A DNA stretch of 64,000 nucleotides from Deltaproteobacteria bacterium (GTDB taxonomy: Bacteria > Myxococcota_A > Polyangia > Nannocystales > Nannocystaceae). Positions 18,896 through 27,444 of the stretch are shown in pieces. The notes below the pieces were generated by a model. The model did no database searches. It saw only the letters and a program-made list of their open reading frames with translations, and was not told the origin of the DNA. Both the position numbers and the translations under genes were made by a program. The stretch is from contig JADJEE010000001.1 in assembly GCA_016709225.1 (NCBI GenBank), forward strand, positions 2,418,001-2,482,000. Reading direction: 5' to 3'. How positions within the stretch are numbered: position 1 is the stretch's first letter; every line of letters begins with the position of its first letter.

Positions 18896-19872
18896 CGCGG
18901 GCGAGAGTGGCACTCACAGGTGCTCGGCGACCCAACGCCCCCATGCTCCGCGCGCTGCTCGTGCTCCTGCTCGCGGGCTGCAACGTGGTGCACCTGCACG
19001 AGCGCGCGATGATGCGGAGGGCTGCGACGGCCGGCCTCGTCCACGCCGAGCACCGCTTGGGCCGCGATTCCCTCGCGGTGTGGCGCGGCGGTCACGGGCG
19101 CCCGCTGCTGCTGCTGCATGGCTTCGGTGCCTCTGCGTTGTGGCAATGGGACCATCAGCTGCGCGAGCTATCGCGCCGTCACGAGTTGGTCGTGCCCGAC
19201 CTGCTGGGCTTCGGCGGCTCGAGCGGACCGGACGGCGATCCATCCCTCGATCACCAGGTGCGCGCGCTGATCGGTCTGCTCGACGCGCTGGACATCGAGC
19301 AAGCCGACGTCGTCGGCGTCTCGTACGGCGGATTGGTCGCCTACGCCCTCGCCGGCGCCCACCCGGACCGTGTCCGACGGCTCGTCATGGTCGACTCGCC
19401 GGGCCACGCGTGGTCCATCGACGATCATCGCGCGATGCTGGGACGCTTCGCAGCAGAATCGGCGGCCGCGCTGTTGGTGCCCGATACGCCCGCGGGCGTC
19501 CGCACCCTGGTCGGCATCGCATCGCATCGTCCGCCGCGGCTGCCCGATGCGGTCGCGCGTCGTGTCGTCGCCGAGCTCTACGACCCGCATCGCGCCGATC
19601 AGCGCGCGTTGCTCGATCACCTCGAGCGCGAGCTCGAACGACTCGCCGCGACGCTCGCTCGGCCCACGCAGCCGACGCTGGCGATCTGGGGCGCGCACGA
19701 TCCCGTGTTCCCGATCGAGGTCGGCCGACGCCTCGCCGCCGACCTCGACGCGCCGCTGGTCGTCATCCCGCGCGCGCGACACCTGCCCAACGCCGAGCAC
19801 CCGCGCCGGTTCGTGGCCGAGCTCGAGGCCTTCCTCGACGAGACCGACCGCGAACCCGGCCGCGCACGGTAG
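18892..19872 (+). CDS. Alpha/beta hydrolase lipoprotein
   Basis: 326 residues from GTG (GTGA overlap), or 309 from ATG at 18943, which leaves a compact lipoprotein signal MLRALLVLLLAGC. The hydrolase core has LLLLHGFGASALWQWD (oxyanion loop), the nucleophile elbow GVSYGG, the acid in IWGAHDPVFPIE and the catalytic His in RARHLPNAEHP. Belongs to the epoxide hydrolase/haloperoxidase-like alpha/beta hydrolases; the substrate cannot be told. Likely anchored in a membrane facing the periplasm. Confidence 0.82.
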   Translation: MTRARVALTGARRPNAPMLRALLVLLLAGCNVVHLHERAMMRRAATAGLVHAEHRLGRDSLAVWRGGHGRPLLLLHGFGASALWQWDHQLRELSRRHELVVPDLLGFGGSSGPDGDPSLDHQVRALIGLLDALDIEQADVVGVSYGGLVAYALAGAHPDRVRRLVMVDSPGHAWSIDDHRAMLGRFAAESAAALLVPDTPAGVRTLVGIASHRPPRLPDAVARRVVAELYDPHRADQRALLDHLERELERLAATLARPTQPTLAIWGAHDPVFPIEVGRRLAADLDAPLVVIPRARHLPNAEHPRRFVAELEAFLDETDREPGRAR

Positions 19873-20060
19873 CCATGGGACGTGTCGACGCTCTCGTCGG
19901 GCGTCACTTGGTCGCGCGCGCCCGGGTTCGCGGCGGAATCGAGCGCATGCGCGGGTTCCCATGACGTGCTCGCGGTCACGACGGTCGCGCAGGCCTCCGA
20001 ATGCGTCACGGGATCGGGGCTCGCGGGGCCGATACAGGGCAAGAGGACGCCACCGCACCC

Positions 20061-21551
20061 ATGCCGATCAGGATTCCGCATCGCTCCCTCGTGCTGCCGC
20101 TGACCCTCGTCGCGTGCATGAACACCACCCGCGACGAGGGTTCGCCGTTCGACGGCGCGGGCACCGACAGCCACGGCCCTGCAGCACCGACCACTGCCTC
20201 CGGGTCGCCCTCGGCCGGTGACGACGGCGTCGACGATGGCAGCGACGGTGGTGGCCCACCCAGCCTCGACGTCGGCAGCCCCGAGTCCGGCGACGGCGCG
20301 GGCGAAGGCGGCGAGTGTCCGCCGCTGCCAGGCGGCAATGCCGAGCTGCACGGCATCGTCACCGCACCCAACGGCGAGCTTCCGATCAGCGGCGCACTCG
20401 TGTGGGTGCAAGACGAGCCACCCGACGGCGTGCCCGACGAGGTCTACTGCCTCGAGTGCATCGAGGTGCCGTGCGACACGCCGCACGCGATCACCGGCGC
20501 GGACGGCAGCTTCTCGCTGTCGGCCGTGGCGGGATCGCAGTGGCTGGTCGTGAGCAAGGGCCAGTTCATGCGCGCGACCCCGATCGAACTCGCCGCCGGT
20601 GGACAGGCGGCCGCGTCCGAGTCCACCCGGCTGCCCAACCGGCGTGCGCCCGACGAGGGCCAATGGATGCCCAACATCGCGTTGGCGTGGGGTGACTACG
20701 ATGCGCTGCAGGACGCGCTCGCAAAGCTCGGGCTCGGCGAGCTCGACGGCAGCGGCCAGCACCTCGCACCCGGCACCGAGGCCTTCGACGTCTGGGACAA
20801 CCATGCCGACAACTTCGGGTCGACGCCGCAGAACCCGATCACGACCATGTCGATGGGCACGCTCGAGGCATTGGTCAGCGACGCCGATGCGCTCTCGAAG
20901 TACCACATCGTGTTCGTACCCTGCGCGTCGGGCAACGCTGCCTTCACCCCGGCCCAGCTCGACAACATCCGTGCATGGGTCGCCGCCGGCGGAAAGTGGT
21001 ACGTCGCCGACTGGTCGCTCGCCTGGCTCGACGAACCTTTCGGGCAGTACCAGACCTTTTGGCAAGACGGCTGGTCGGGAGGTCCCTACCTCGACGCCTT
21101 CGACACCAACGGCACCGTGCTCGACGATGCCCTGCTCGCGTGGCTCGACGCGCTACCGCCCTCGCTCGCCGACATCAACCCGCTCAATCCCGGTGGTGGC
21201 CACCCCACGCTCGGCCAGCTGCCCCACGTGCCGCTCGAGGATCTGTGGTCGACGATCGAGAGCACACCGCCGGTGCTGGTCGACGATGGCCAAGGCAACA
21301 TGATCGACGTCGGCCACAAGGTCTGGATCGAAGGCCCCGGCGGCGGCGAGGACGGTGCGCCTGCCGACCAGGCGTGGCCGCTCACGGTCACCGGCGAGTA
21401 CGGCTGCGGCAAGATCCTCTTCACCAGCTACCACACCACCGAGTGGGAGACCTACGTCGGCCTCTCGCCACAGGAGCTGGTGCTCATGTACCTGATCCTC
21501 GAGATCGGTACCTGTCAGGTGCCGCTGCCACCGCCCACGCCGGCGGGCTGA
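20061..21551 (+). CDS. Large lipoprotein with carboxypeptidase-regulatory-like domain
   Basis: 496 residues from ATG at 20061. Signal IPHRSLVLPLTLVAC, then a ~70-residue Gly/Ser/Asp/Pro linker. Residues around 95-180 look like a carboxypeptidase-regulatory/Ig-like beta-sandwich (ELHGIVTAPNGELPISGALV, ITGADGSFSLSAVAGSQWLV). The rest contains a Rossmann-like segment (YHIVFVPCASGNAAFTPAQL, IRAWVAAGGKWYVADWSLAW) and ends with CGKILFTSYHTTEW, reminiscent of ThuA/glutamine-amidotransferase-like folds seen in secreted proteins. Function unknown. It lies alone; no Shine-Dalgarno site is evident. Confidence 0.68.
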   Translation: MPIRIPHRSLVLPLTLVACMNTTRDEGSPFDGAGTDSHGPAAPTTASGSPSAGDDGVDDGSDGGGPPSLDVGSPESGDGAGEGGECPPLPGGNAELHGIVTAPNGELPISGALVWVQDEPPDGVPDEVYCLECIEVPCDTPHAITGADGSFSLSAVAGSQWLVVSKGQFMRATPIELAAGGQAAASESTRLPNRRAPDEGQWMPNIALAWGDYDALQDALAKLGLGELDGSGQHLAPGTEAFDVWDNHADNFGSTPQNPITTMSMGTLEALVSDADALSKYHIVFVPCASGNAAFTPAQLDNIRAWVAAGGKWYVADWSLAWLDEPFGQYQTFWQDGWSGGPYLDAFDTNGTVLDDALLAWLDALPPSLADINPLNPGGGHPTLGQLPHVPLEDLWSTIESTPPVLVDDGQGNMIDVGHKVWIEGPGGGEDGAPADQAWPLTVTGEYGCGKILFTSYHTTEWETYVGLSPQELVLMYLILEIGTCQVPLPPPTPAG

Positions 21552-21560
21552 CGCGGAGCC

Positions 21561-21705
21561 AATGTCACCATCGCTTCGGCCGCGGTGCGATGGCTCGCCG
21601 GCGTCGCGTCGAACTGGGCATTTGGTCGCTCCGCAACGCACGACCGATGGCGATCGCCATCGGCGTGAGCTGCGGGCGCGCGCCGACGTCGCCCGTCTAC
21701 CGACT
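21561..21705 (-). pseudogene. Decayed duplicate fragment of the glutathione reductase gene
   Basis: Read on the minus strand, this stretch contains AQFDATPASHRTAAEAMVT, clearly a damaged copy of the C-terminal AQFDATLAIHPTAAEELVT of the intact gor at 22735-24087. The plus-strand bases 21640-21705 similarly match the gor segment around 23140-23190 (coding for PQLTPMAIADG). The intervening ~350 bases of gor are missing, so it is a deleted, frameshifted relic in the same orientation as gor. It fills most of the gap between two lipoprotein genes. Confidence 0.7.
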
Positions 21706-21842
21706 CCCGTCTCCCGTCTGTTGCGGAGCGTTGGTACCCTTCAGGCGTTCGTCCTGCTGAGTTGGATGGGCGCATGACCGAGTCAGTACCCACCCCACCC
21801 TTGCCCGTGAGCCGCAAGGCCGACGACGCAAGAGGAGCAGGA

Positions 21843-22325
21843 ATGAGACGAATCATTCTGACATTCGCGCTTGGGACCATGTCCTGCGACCACGCACCGA
21901 GCGACCATGATGACGGCAACTCGGCGCTCGCGACCGAGACCGGCACGAGTGGCAACGCTACGCCCTGTGACGAGATCGGCGGCACCGTGCCGGCAACCTG
22001 TTCCGAGTGGCTCGTGGCTCGATGCGCTGCCCTCACGGCCAGCGAGTGCGAAGGCTTCGCGACGCTCGACACGCCTGCCGGCGAGCTCGGCTGCGCGCTC
22101 GCGGAGCCGCTGGTGCCCGGCAACGCCTGCGCCGCCGATCCACCGATCTGCGTGGCCGCGCTGCACACCGGCGAAGGACCCCAAGGGCCGCTGTGGTTCT
22201 CCGGCGACGACGTCTATCGCGTCGAGTGTGACGGCACCGCGCTGCCCTGCCCTGCGGTGATCATGCTCGGCTGGTCGGCCTGCGGGATCGAAGCCGGCGC
22301 ACCCGGGACCTGCGAGTGCACGTAG
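21843..22325 (+). CDS. Cys-rich lipoprotein of unknown function
   Basis: 160 residues from ATG at 21843, preceded by AGAGGAG at 21831-21837, one of the best ribosome sites in the window. Short signal MRRIILTFALGTMSC with the lipid Cys at residue 15. The mature part has about ten Cys in a compact ~120-residue domain (CSEWLVARCAALTASECEGF, GELGCALAEPLVPGNAC, WSACGIEAGAPGTCEC) and is likely disulfide-bonded. No known family recognised. Confidence 0.7.
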   Translation: MRRIILTFALGTMSCDHAPSDHDDGNSALATETGTSGNATPCDEIGGTVPATCSEWLVARCAALTASECEGFATLDTPAGELGCALAEPLVPGNACAADPPICVAALHTGEGPQGPLWFSGDDVYRVECDGTALPCPAVIMLGWSACGIEAGAPGTCECT

Positions 22326-22395
22326 GAGCGGCGCGTCACCCGGGCAGCGGCTCGCCGTCGCGGTCGACGTGGCGCGTCGCGAGCTCGAGACCGAT

Positions 22396-22653
22396 TCACG
22401 GCGCGCCGCGGCCCTCCCTCCACCAACGCACGAGATCGGCGAACGCGCCCGGTGCCTCGGCGATCGCCCGGCGCAGGGTCGCCTCGTCGCACGGCAGCTG
22501 CTCGACATGGCCCTCGTCGGACCACTCGACCACGAGCTGACCGTCGCACACCGCGTAGGTCGGGAAGATCCGCCCACCGCCGATCTGGAACCGCTGCCCG
22601 TCGTGCAGCGCCGCCAGCACGTCCTCGTACGTCGCGTCCGTCACGGGATCCAC
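22396..22653 (-). CDS. Small conserved-looking hypothetical protein
   Basis: 85 residues starting at GTG. The sequence (EDVLAALHDGQRFQIGGGRI, QLVVEWSDEGHVEQLPCDEA) looks like a real soluble domain with regular hydrophobic spacing and ends WWREGRGAP. It lies 81 bases downstream of gor on the same strand and may be the last gene of that operon. No family recognised. Confidence 0.5.
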   Translation of the reverse strand: MDPVTDATYEDVLAALHDGQRFQIGGGRIFPTYAVCDGQLVVEWSDEGHVEQLPCDEATLRRAIAEAPGAFADLVRWWREGRGAP

Positions 22654-22734
22654 GGTAGCGCACCGCCGGCGGTCGCAGGGTCCGGCGGCCCGCGCCCCGG
22701 TGGCGCGACACCCGTCGACGCCCGCCCCCGACCG

Positions 22735-24087
22735 TCACGCGACCGGCTTGGCCATCGTCACCAGCTCTTCGGCCGCGGTGGGATGGATCGCCAGCGTCGC
22801 GTCGAACTGGGCCTTGGTCGCGCCGCAGCGCACCGCGACCGCGAAGCCCTGCACCATCTCGGGCGCGTCGGGCCCGACGATGTGCACGCCGAGCACGCGG
22901 TCGCTGACGTCGTCGACCACGAGCTTCATCATCATGTGCTGCTCGATGCCGGCGAAGGCCTGCTTCATGGGTCGGAAGCGCGTGCGATAGATCCGCACGG
23001 CCCCACGCGCGCGCGCCTGGGCCTCGGTCAGACCGACCACGCCGCAGGGCGGCTGGCTGAACACCGCCGAGGCCACGCCCTCGTGCGCGACCGTGCGCGG
23101 GCGGCCACCGAACTCGCTGTCCGCGAAGGCACGCCCATCGGCAATCGCCATCGGCGTGAGCTGCGGACGCGCAGTCACGTCGCCGATCGCGAACACGCTC
23201 GGCTTCGAGGTCCGCGACCACTCGTCGACCGGGATGCGCCCCAGCGTGTCGACCTCGATGCCGAGCTCGTGCAGCCCGATGCCCTCGGTGTTGGGCACCC
23301 GACCGGTCGCGACCAGCACCGCGTCGGCGGCCATCTGCGCGCCACCGGCGAGCTGCAGCTGCAGCCCGGCGGGCGTGGCCGTGATCGACTGCAGCTCCTC
23401 ACGCTCCACGATCTCGATGCCCCGCAGCGCGAGCTGCTGCTGCAGGTGCGTGCGCACGTCGTCGTCGAAGCCGCGCAGGATGCCCTCGCCCCGCACCAGC
23501 ATCACCACCTCGGAGCCCATGCCGCGGTAGATGCCAGCGAACTCGACCGCGATGTAGCCACCGCCGACGATCACCACGCGCGCCGGTAGGCTCTGGCGAT
23601 CGAGCGCGTCGTCGGAGTTCATCGCGTGCTCGATGCCGGGGATGCCGGGCAACCAGGGTCGCCCACCGGTCGCGACGAGGATGCGCGCCGCGGTGACCTC
23701 GCGACCATCGATCTCGACCGTGTGCGGATCGACCAAAACCCCGCGCCCGCGCAGGATCTCGACCCGCGCGTCGCCGAGCATGCGCTCGTAGATGTGCTCG
23801 AGCCGCTCGATCTCCGCCCGCTTCGCGACGATGAGGCGCGACCAGTCGAAGCTGCCGTGGGCGTCCCAGCCGAAGCCGGCGGCGAGGTCGAGCTCGCTGC
23901 GCACCATCGAGGCCATCACCAACAGCTTCTTGGGCACGCAGCCCCGCAGCACGCAGGTGCCCCCGACCGCACGGTCCTCACAGATCGCCACCTTCGCGCC
24001 GTAACTGGCGGCGCGGCGGCTGGCCGCGACACCGCCCGAGCCGGCGCCGATGGTGAGCAGGTCGTAGTCGTAGTGGCGCATCGTCAT
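22735..24087 (-). CDS. gor: Glutathione-disulfide reductase
   Basis: 450 residues, the usual length. FAD site IGAGSGGVAASRRAASYG at ~12-30; redox-active disulfide GGTCVLRGCVPKK at ~42-54; NADPH-binding GGGYIAVEFAGIYRGMGSEV; second FAD contact SVFAIGDVTARPQLTP; and the C-terminal HPTAAEE that supplies the catalytic His-Glu pair. Reduces glutathione disulfide with NADPH in the cytosol. ATG at 24087 overlaps the stop of the upstream gene as ATGA, which fixes the start. The operon order is UbiA prenyltransferase, unknown protein, gor. A decayed piece of this gene remains at 21561-21705. Confidence 0.92.
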   Translation of the reverse strand: MTMRHYDYDLLTIGAGSGGVAASRRAASYGAKVAICEDRAVGGTCVLRGCVPKKLLVMASMVRSELDLAAGFGWDAHGSFDWSRLIVAKRAEIERLEHIYERMLGDARVEILRGRGVLVDPHTVEIDGREVTAARILVATGGRPWLPGIPGIEHAMNSDDALDRQSLPARVVIVGGGYIAVEFAGIYRGMGSEVVMLVRGEGILRGFDDDVRTHLQQQLALRGIEIVEREELQSITATPAGLQLQLAGGAQMAADAVLVATGRVPNTEGIGLHELGIEVDTLGRIPVDEWSRTSKPSVFAIGDVTARPQLTPMAIADGRAFADSEFGGRPRTVAHEGVASAVFSQPPCGVVGLTEAQARARGAVRIYRTRFRPMKQAFAGIEQHMMMKLVVDDVSDRVLGVHIVGPDAPEMVQGFAVAVRCGATKAQFDATLAIHPTAAEELVTMAKPVA

Positions 24088-24848
24088 GCTCCTCGCGGGA
24101 TCGCGTCGGCGGGCACGAGCCCGAGTGCCTGGGCCCGCTCGCGACGCAGCTGGGAGAACGGCCGCGTCCAGCGCTCGTTACCGTCGATCGACCACGCCGC
24201 CACCGGGATCACTTGATCGGCCGCGAGCGCGCGGTGCAGCGCGAGCTCGTCGGCGGGCTCGCGGGAGAACGAGAACGGGTTGCGCGGCTGGTCGCGCTGC
24301 AGCGGTCGGTAGCGGACATCGCCGCCGCGGGCGAGCAGCGTGATCAGCTCGTCGCCGCGCACCCGCATGCTCTGCAGGAACGCGGGATCGAACGGGCCGA
24401 TGCTGCCGCGCTCGGCCGGCGCCCGCGTGACCCACTTGGCCCAGTCGAAGCCGTAGAGGAAGTCGTGGGCGTAGCGGAACGACAGCGCGGTGCCGCGGCC
24501 GAACTGGTGCTGCAGCGCGGTGGCCTGCCCGAGCAGCGCCGCCGCGCACGCGACCGGCGCGACGTCGGCGACGCTGCGGCGCCACCACACCGCCAGCGGT
24601 CGATCGCAGTCCCACAGCAAGTTGCCGGGGAAGGCCTCGGCGATGGCTTCGCGCCACGCGATCGCACCGTCGGCGAAGGCCGCCATCAACGCCGGCGCCT
24701 CGGCCTCGCCGAACAATGCCTCGCAGATCTCGGCGGCGCCGTGCGCCCGCTCGCGATCGGGGGCCAGCGTGCGCAGCGGACCATGGCTGGCCGCGAGCGC
24801 ATCGTCGTGGCGACGCAGCCGCGCCAGCGTGGCGATGCGGGCACTCAC
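24084..24848 (-). CDS. Unknown protein between UbiA prenyltransferase and gor
   Basis: 254 residues from GTG at 24848 (GTGA overlap with the upstream stop); its stop overlaps the ATG of gor. It starts with a helical, His/Arg-rich segment (ATLARLRRHDDALAASHGPL), then has distinctive aromatic motifs (LLWDCDRPLAVWWRRSVADV, ALSFRYAHDFLYGFDWAKWV) and a C-terminal RPFSQLRRERAQALGLVPAD. It has no signal peptide or membrane helix. No family recognised. Tight coupling on both sides suggests it works with the prenyltransferase, with glutathione reductase, or with both. Confidence 0.72.
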   Translation of the reverse strand: MSARIATLARLRRHDDALAASHGPLRTLAPDRERAHGAAEICEALFGEAEAPALMAAFADGAIAWREAIAEAFPGNLLWDCDRPLAVWWRRSVADVAPVACAAALLGQATALQHQFGRGTALSFRYAHDFLYGFDWAKWVTRAPAERGSIGPFDPAFLQSMRVRGDELITLLARGGDVRYRPLQRDQPRNPFSFSREPADELALHRALAADQVIPVAAWSIDGNERWTRPFSQLRRERAQALGLVPADAIPRGA

Positions 24849-25792
24849 GATCGCCCCCACCACGTCGCCAGGCACAGCGTCGCGCCCAACACCAGCGTCC
24901 CCCACCAGATGCAGCGGTGCAGCGCCTGCTTGTAGCGCGCGATGCCGGCGGCGGTGTCGATGTCCGCGGCCCGGCTGGCCGCGGCGAGATCGCGATGCAG
25001 CCAGCTCATCAGCAGCACCGCGGGCGCGGTCGTCCACCACTGCGCGAGGTGGGGCGCGAGCTTGCCCATCGCCGCCCACACCAACATCGCGGCCACCACC
25101 AGGCCCTCGACCCCGAGCCGCACCTGCGCGGCGCCGAACATGGTCGCGAAGGTGCGCTTGCCCCCCAGTCGATCGCTGTGCTCGTCCGACAACCCACTGG
25201 CCAGCGCGCTCGCGAAGGCCAGCAGCGCGAACGCGGGCAGCCAGCCCAGCTGTGGCGGCGTCGCCCTGCCCGACTGCACGTAGGCGTTCCACCACGGCAG
25301 CGCGAAGCCGACCCCGACCAGCTCCAGCAGCTCGCCACCGCCACGATAGTTGAGCCGCAAGGGCGGCAGCGTGTAGGCCACGAACACCAGCATGCACAGC
25401 GCCGCGCCAACCAGCGCGCCCGGCCGCAGCGCGACCGACTCGGCGATGCTCGCGACCGCCAGCGCCATCGCGCCCGCGCCGGCGCCGAGCTGCCACACCG
25501 AGCGCGGGTGAAGGATGCGGTCGGGAATGGTCTTGGGCGAACACTCGTGCTCGAACAGTCGCCGCTTGAGCGCATCGACCTCGCGGTCGCCCCAGTCGTT
25601 GAGCAGCACCACGAACGCGAGGTCGAACAGCGTGAAGGCGAAACCAAGCACCGCGCCGCCGGGGTCGAACCGCCCGGCCGCCGCGATGCCCAGCACCTGT
25701 CCGAACGCCGCCGCGACCAGCAGCTTGGGCCAGCTCTTGGGCTTGAGCGCGTACACGCAGCGCGCCCAGGTGCCTGTGGGGATCTCGGACAT
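24845..25792 (-). CDS. UbiA-family prenyltransferase (MenA-like)
   Basis: 315 residues from ATG at 25792. About eight membrane helices and both Asp-rich motifs of the UbiA superfamily: NDWGDREVDALKRR (NDxxDxxxD) and SDEHSDRLGGKRT (DxxxD), which bind Mg-prenyl diphosphate. It also has YTLPPLRLNYRGGGELLE, resembling MenA and related quinone prenyltransferases. Likely attaches an isoprenoid chain to an aromatic acceptor in the inner membrane; the acceptor is unknown and no other men/ubi genes are nearby. First gene of the operon with the unknown protein and gor. Confidence 0.82.
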   Translation of the reverse strand: MSEIPTGTWARCVYALKPKSWPKLLVAAAFGQVLGIAAAGRFDPGGAVLGFAFTLFDLAFVVLLNDWGDREVDALKRRLFEHECSPKTIPDRILHPRSVWQLGAGAGAMALAVASIAESVALRPGALVGAALCMLVFVAYTLPPLRLNYRGGGELLELVGVGFALPWWNAYVQSGRATPPQLGWLPAFALLAFASALASGLSDEHSDRLGGKRTFATMFGAAQVRLGVEGLVVAAMLVWAAMGKLAPHLAQWWTTAPAVLLMSWLHRDLAAASRAADIDTAAGIARYKQALHRCIWWGTLVLGATLCLATWWGRS

Positions 25793-25878
25793 GGGCCGCG
25801 CGGATGATAGCCCGCGACCGCAGGCTTGCCAGCGCCGCATCGACACCCCGCCGCCCGCCGTGGCAACGTGACCGCGCC

Positions 25879-27444
25879 ATGGGAGCCTCGTCGCCGCTGC
25901 CTCGCCCCCCACGCCGCCCCCGACGCCCCCGACGCCCTCGGCTCCGCGGCGCCGCGATCGCACTCGCGCTCGCATGCGCGGTGCTCGGGTGCACGCCCAC
26001 GCGCGCGCGCACGACGACGCCGCGCACCCCCGAGGCCACCGCCACGCCGCGCGAGCCCGCAGCGACCGCGCCCACGACGATCATCGAGCGCACGTGGATG
26101 CTGCGCGGCGCCAAGGTCATGACCGCGACCGGCATCGTCTACGACGCCGCCGACGTGCTGGTGCGCGGCGATCGCATCGTCGCGGTCGGCCCCGGGCTCG
26201 ACGTGCCCGCCGGCACCGACGTGATCGATGCCCGCGGCCGCACCATCACGCCCGGCATCATCGACACCCACTCGCATCTCGGTGTCTACGCAGCGCCTTC
26301 GTTCGCCGCACACTCCGACGGCAACGAGATGGTCACGCCGGTCACACCGCAGGTGCGGGCCGAGGACGCCTACTGGCCGCAGGATCCCCAGATCGATCGC
26401 GCCCGCGCCGGCGGCGTGACGACCATGCAGATCCTGCCCGGCTCCGGCAACCTCATCGGCGGCCGCTCGGTCACGGTGAAGACTTACCCCGGCGCGCGCG
26501 GCATCGACGAAGCGCGCATGGCCGACGCGCCCGCGGGCCTCAAGATGGCGTGCGGCGAGAACCCCAAGCGCTACTACGCCGACAAGGGCGGACCGGCCAC
26601 GCGCATGGGCAACGTCGCCGGCTACCGCACCGCGTTCCTCAAGGCGCGCGAGTACCAGCTCAGCTGGGATCGCTACCGCGAGAAGCTCGCGGCCCATCGC
26701 GCGCGCGCCGAGCAGCCGCCGCCGCGCAGCAGTGGCGACGCGGCCAAGCAGCCCCCCGACGCCGCCGGCGAGCCCAAGGACCCGCCCGATCCGCCCGCGC
26801 GCGACCTCGGCCTCGAGACCCTCGCGGGGGTGCTGCGCGGCGAGATCCTCGTGCACAACCACTGCTACCGCGCCGACGAGATGCTCGGGATGCTCGCGCT
26901 CGCCCGCGAGTTCGGCTTCACGATCCGCTCGTTCCACCACGCGGTCGAGGCCTACAAGATCGCCCCCGAGCTCGCCGCGGCCGGCACTGCCGCGAGCGTG
27001 TGGGCCGACTGGTGGGGCTTCAAGGCCGAGGCCTTCGACGGCATCCGCGAGAACGCGGCGATGATCGCCGCCGCTGGGGCCCGCGCGATCATCCACTCCG
27101 ACAGCGGCGTGGGCATGCAGCACCTCAATCAAGAGGCGAGCAAGGCCCTGTGGGCCGGCCGTCGCGCCGGGCTCGACATCGCCGACGACGAGGCGCTGCG
27201 CTGGATCACCGCCAACCCGGCGTGGGCGCTCGGCATCGACGCCAAGGTCGGCACGCTCGCGAAGGACAAGCAGGCCGACCTCGTGGTGTGGGACGGCGAT
27301 CCGTTCAGCGTCTACACCAAGGCCGTGCAGGTCTACATCGAGGGCGAGCTGGTGTTCGACCGCGAGCACCCGCTGCCCGGCGGTGGCACCGACTTCGAGC
27401 TGGGCTACGAGGCGACCGACGAGGTCCGTGGAGGTGGACGATGA
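25879..27444 (+). CDS. Amidohydrolase-family lipoprotein (metal site intact)
   Basis: 521 residues from ATG at 25879. A very basic n-region (PRRPRRPRRPRLRG) leads to the signal LALACAVLGC. The amidohydrolase barrel shows ITPGIIDTHSHLGVYAAP (HxH metal ligands), EILVHNHCYRADEM, IRSFHHAVEAYK and AIIHSDSGVGMQHLNQEA (Asp ligand), all expected of the imidazolonepropionase-like subgroup. Secreted members hydrolyse cyclic amides or dipeptides. Its stop overlaps the start of a second amidohydrolase (ATGA); together they look like a two-subunit enzyme. Confidence 0.83.
   Translation: MGASSPLPRPPRRPRRPRRPRLRGAAIALALACAVLGCTPTRARTTTPRTPEATATPREPAATAPTTIIERTWMLRGAKVMTATGIVYDAADVLVRGDRIVAVGPGLDVPAGTDVIDARGRTITPGIIDTHSHLGVYAAPSFAAHSDGNEMVTPVTPQVRAEDAYWPQDPQIDRARAGGVTTMQILPGSGNLIGGRSVTVKTYPGARGIDEARMADAPAGLKMACGENPKRYYADKGGPATRMGNVAGYRTAFLKAREYQLSWDRYREKLAAHRARAEQPPPRSSGDAAKQPPDAAGEPKDPPDPPARDLGLETLAGVLRGEILVHNHCYRADEMLGMLALAREFGFTIRSFHHAVEAYKIAPELAAAGTAASVWADWWGFKAEAFDGIRENAAMIAAAGARAIIHSDSGVGMQHLNQEASKALWAGRRAGLDIADDEALRWITANPAWALGIDAKVGTLAKDKQADLVVWDGDPFSVYTKAVQVYIEGELVFDREHPLPGGGTDFELGYEATDEVRGGGR

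Noticed and set aside
14276..18913. 1545-codon open frame on the minus strand
   Set aside because: Only the last 368 codons (NHL protein) make sense; the rest is antisense to the spermidine-synthase-like gene and has no domain.
24084..24848. Temptation to name the gene between UbiA and gor as a quinone-pathway enzyme
   Set aside because: Only the neighbourhood supports it; no motif of a known enzyme was recognised.
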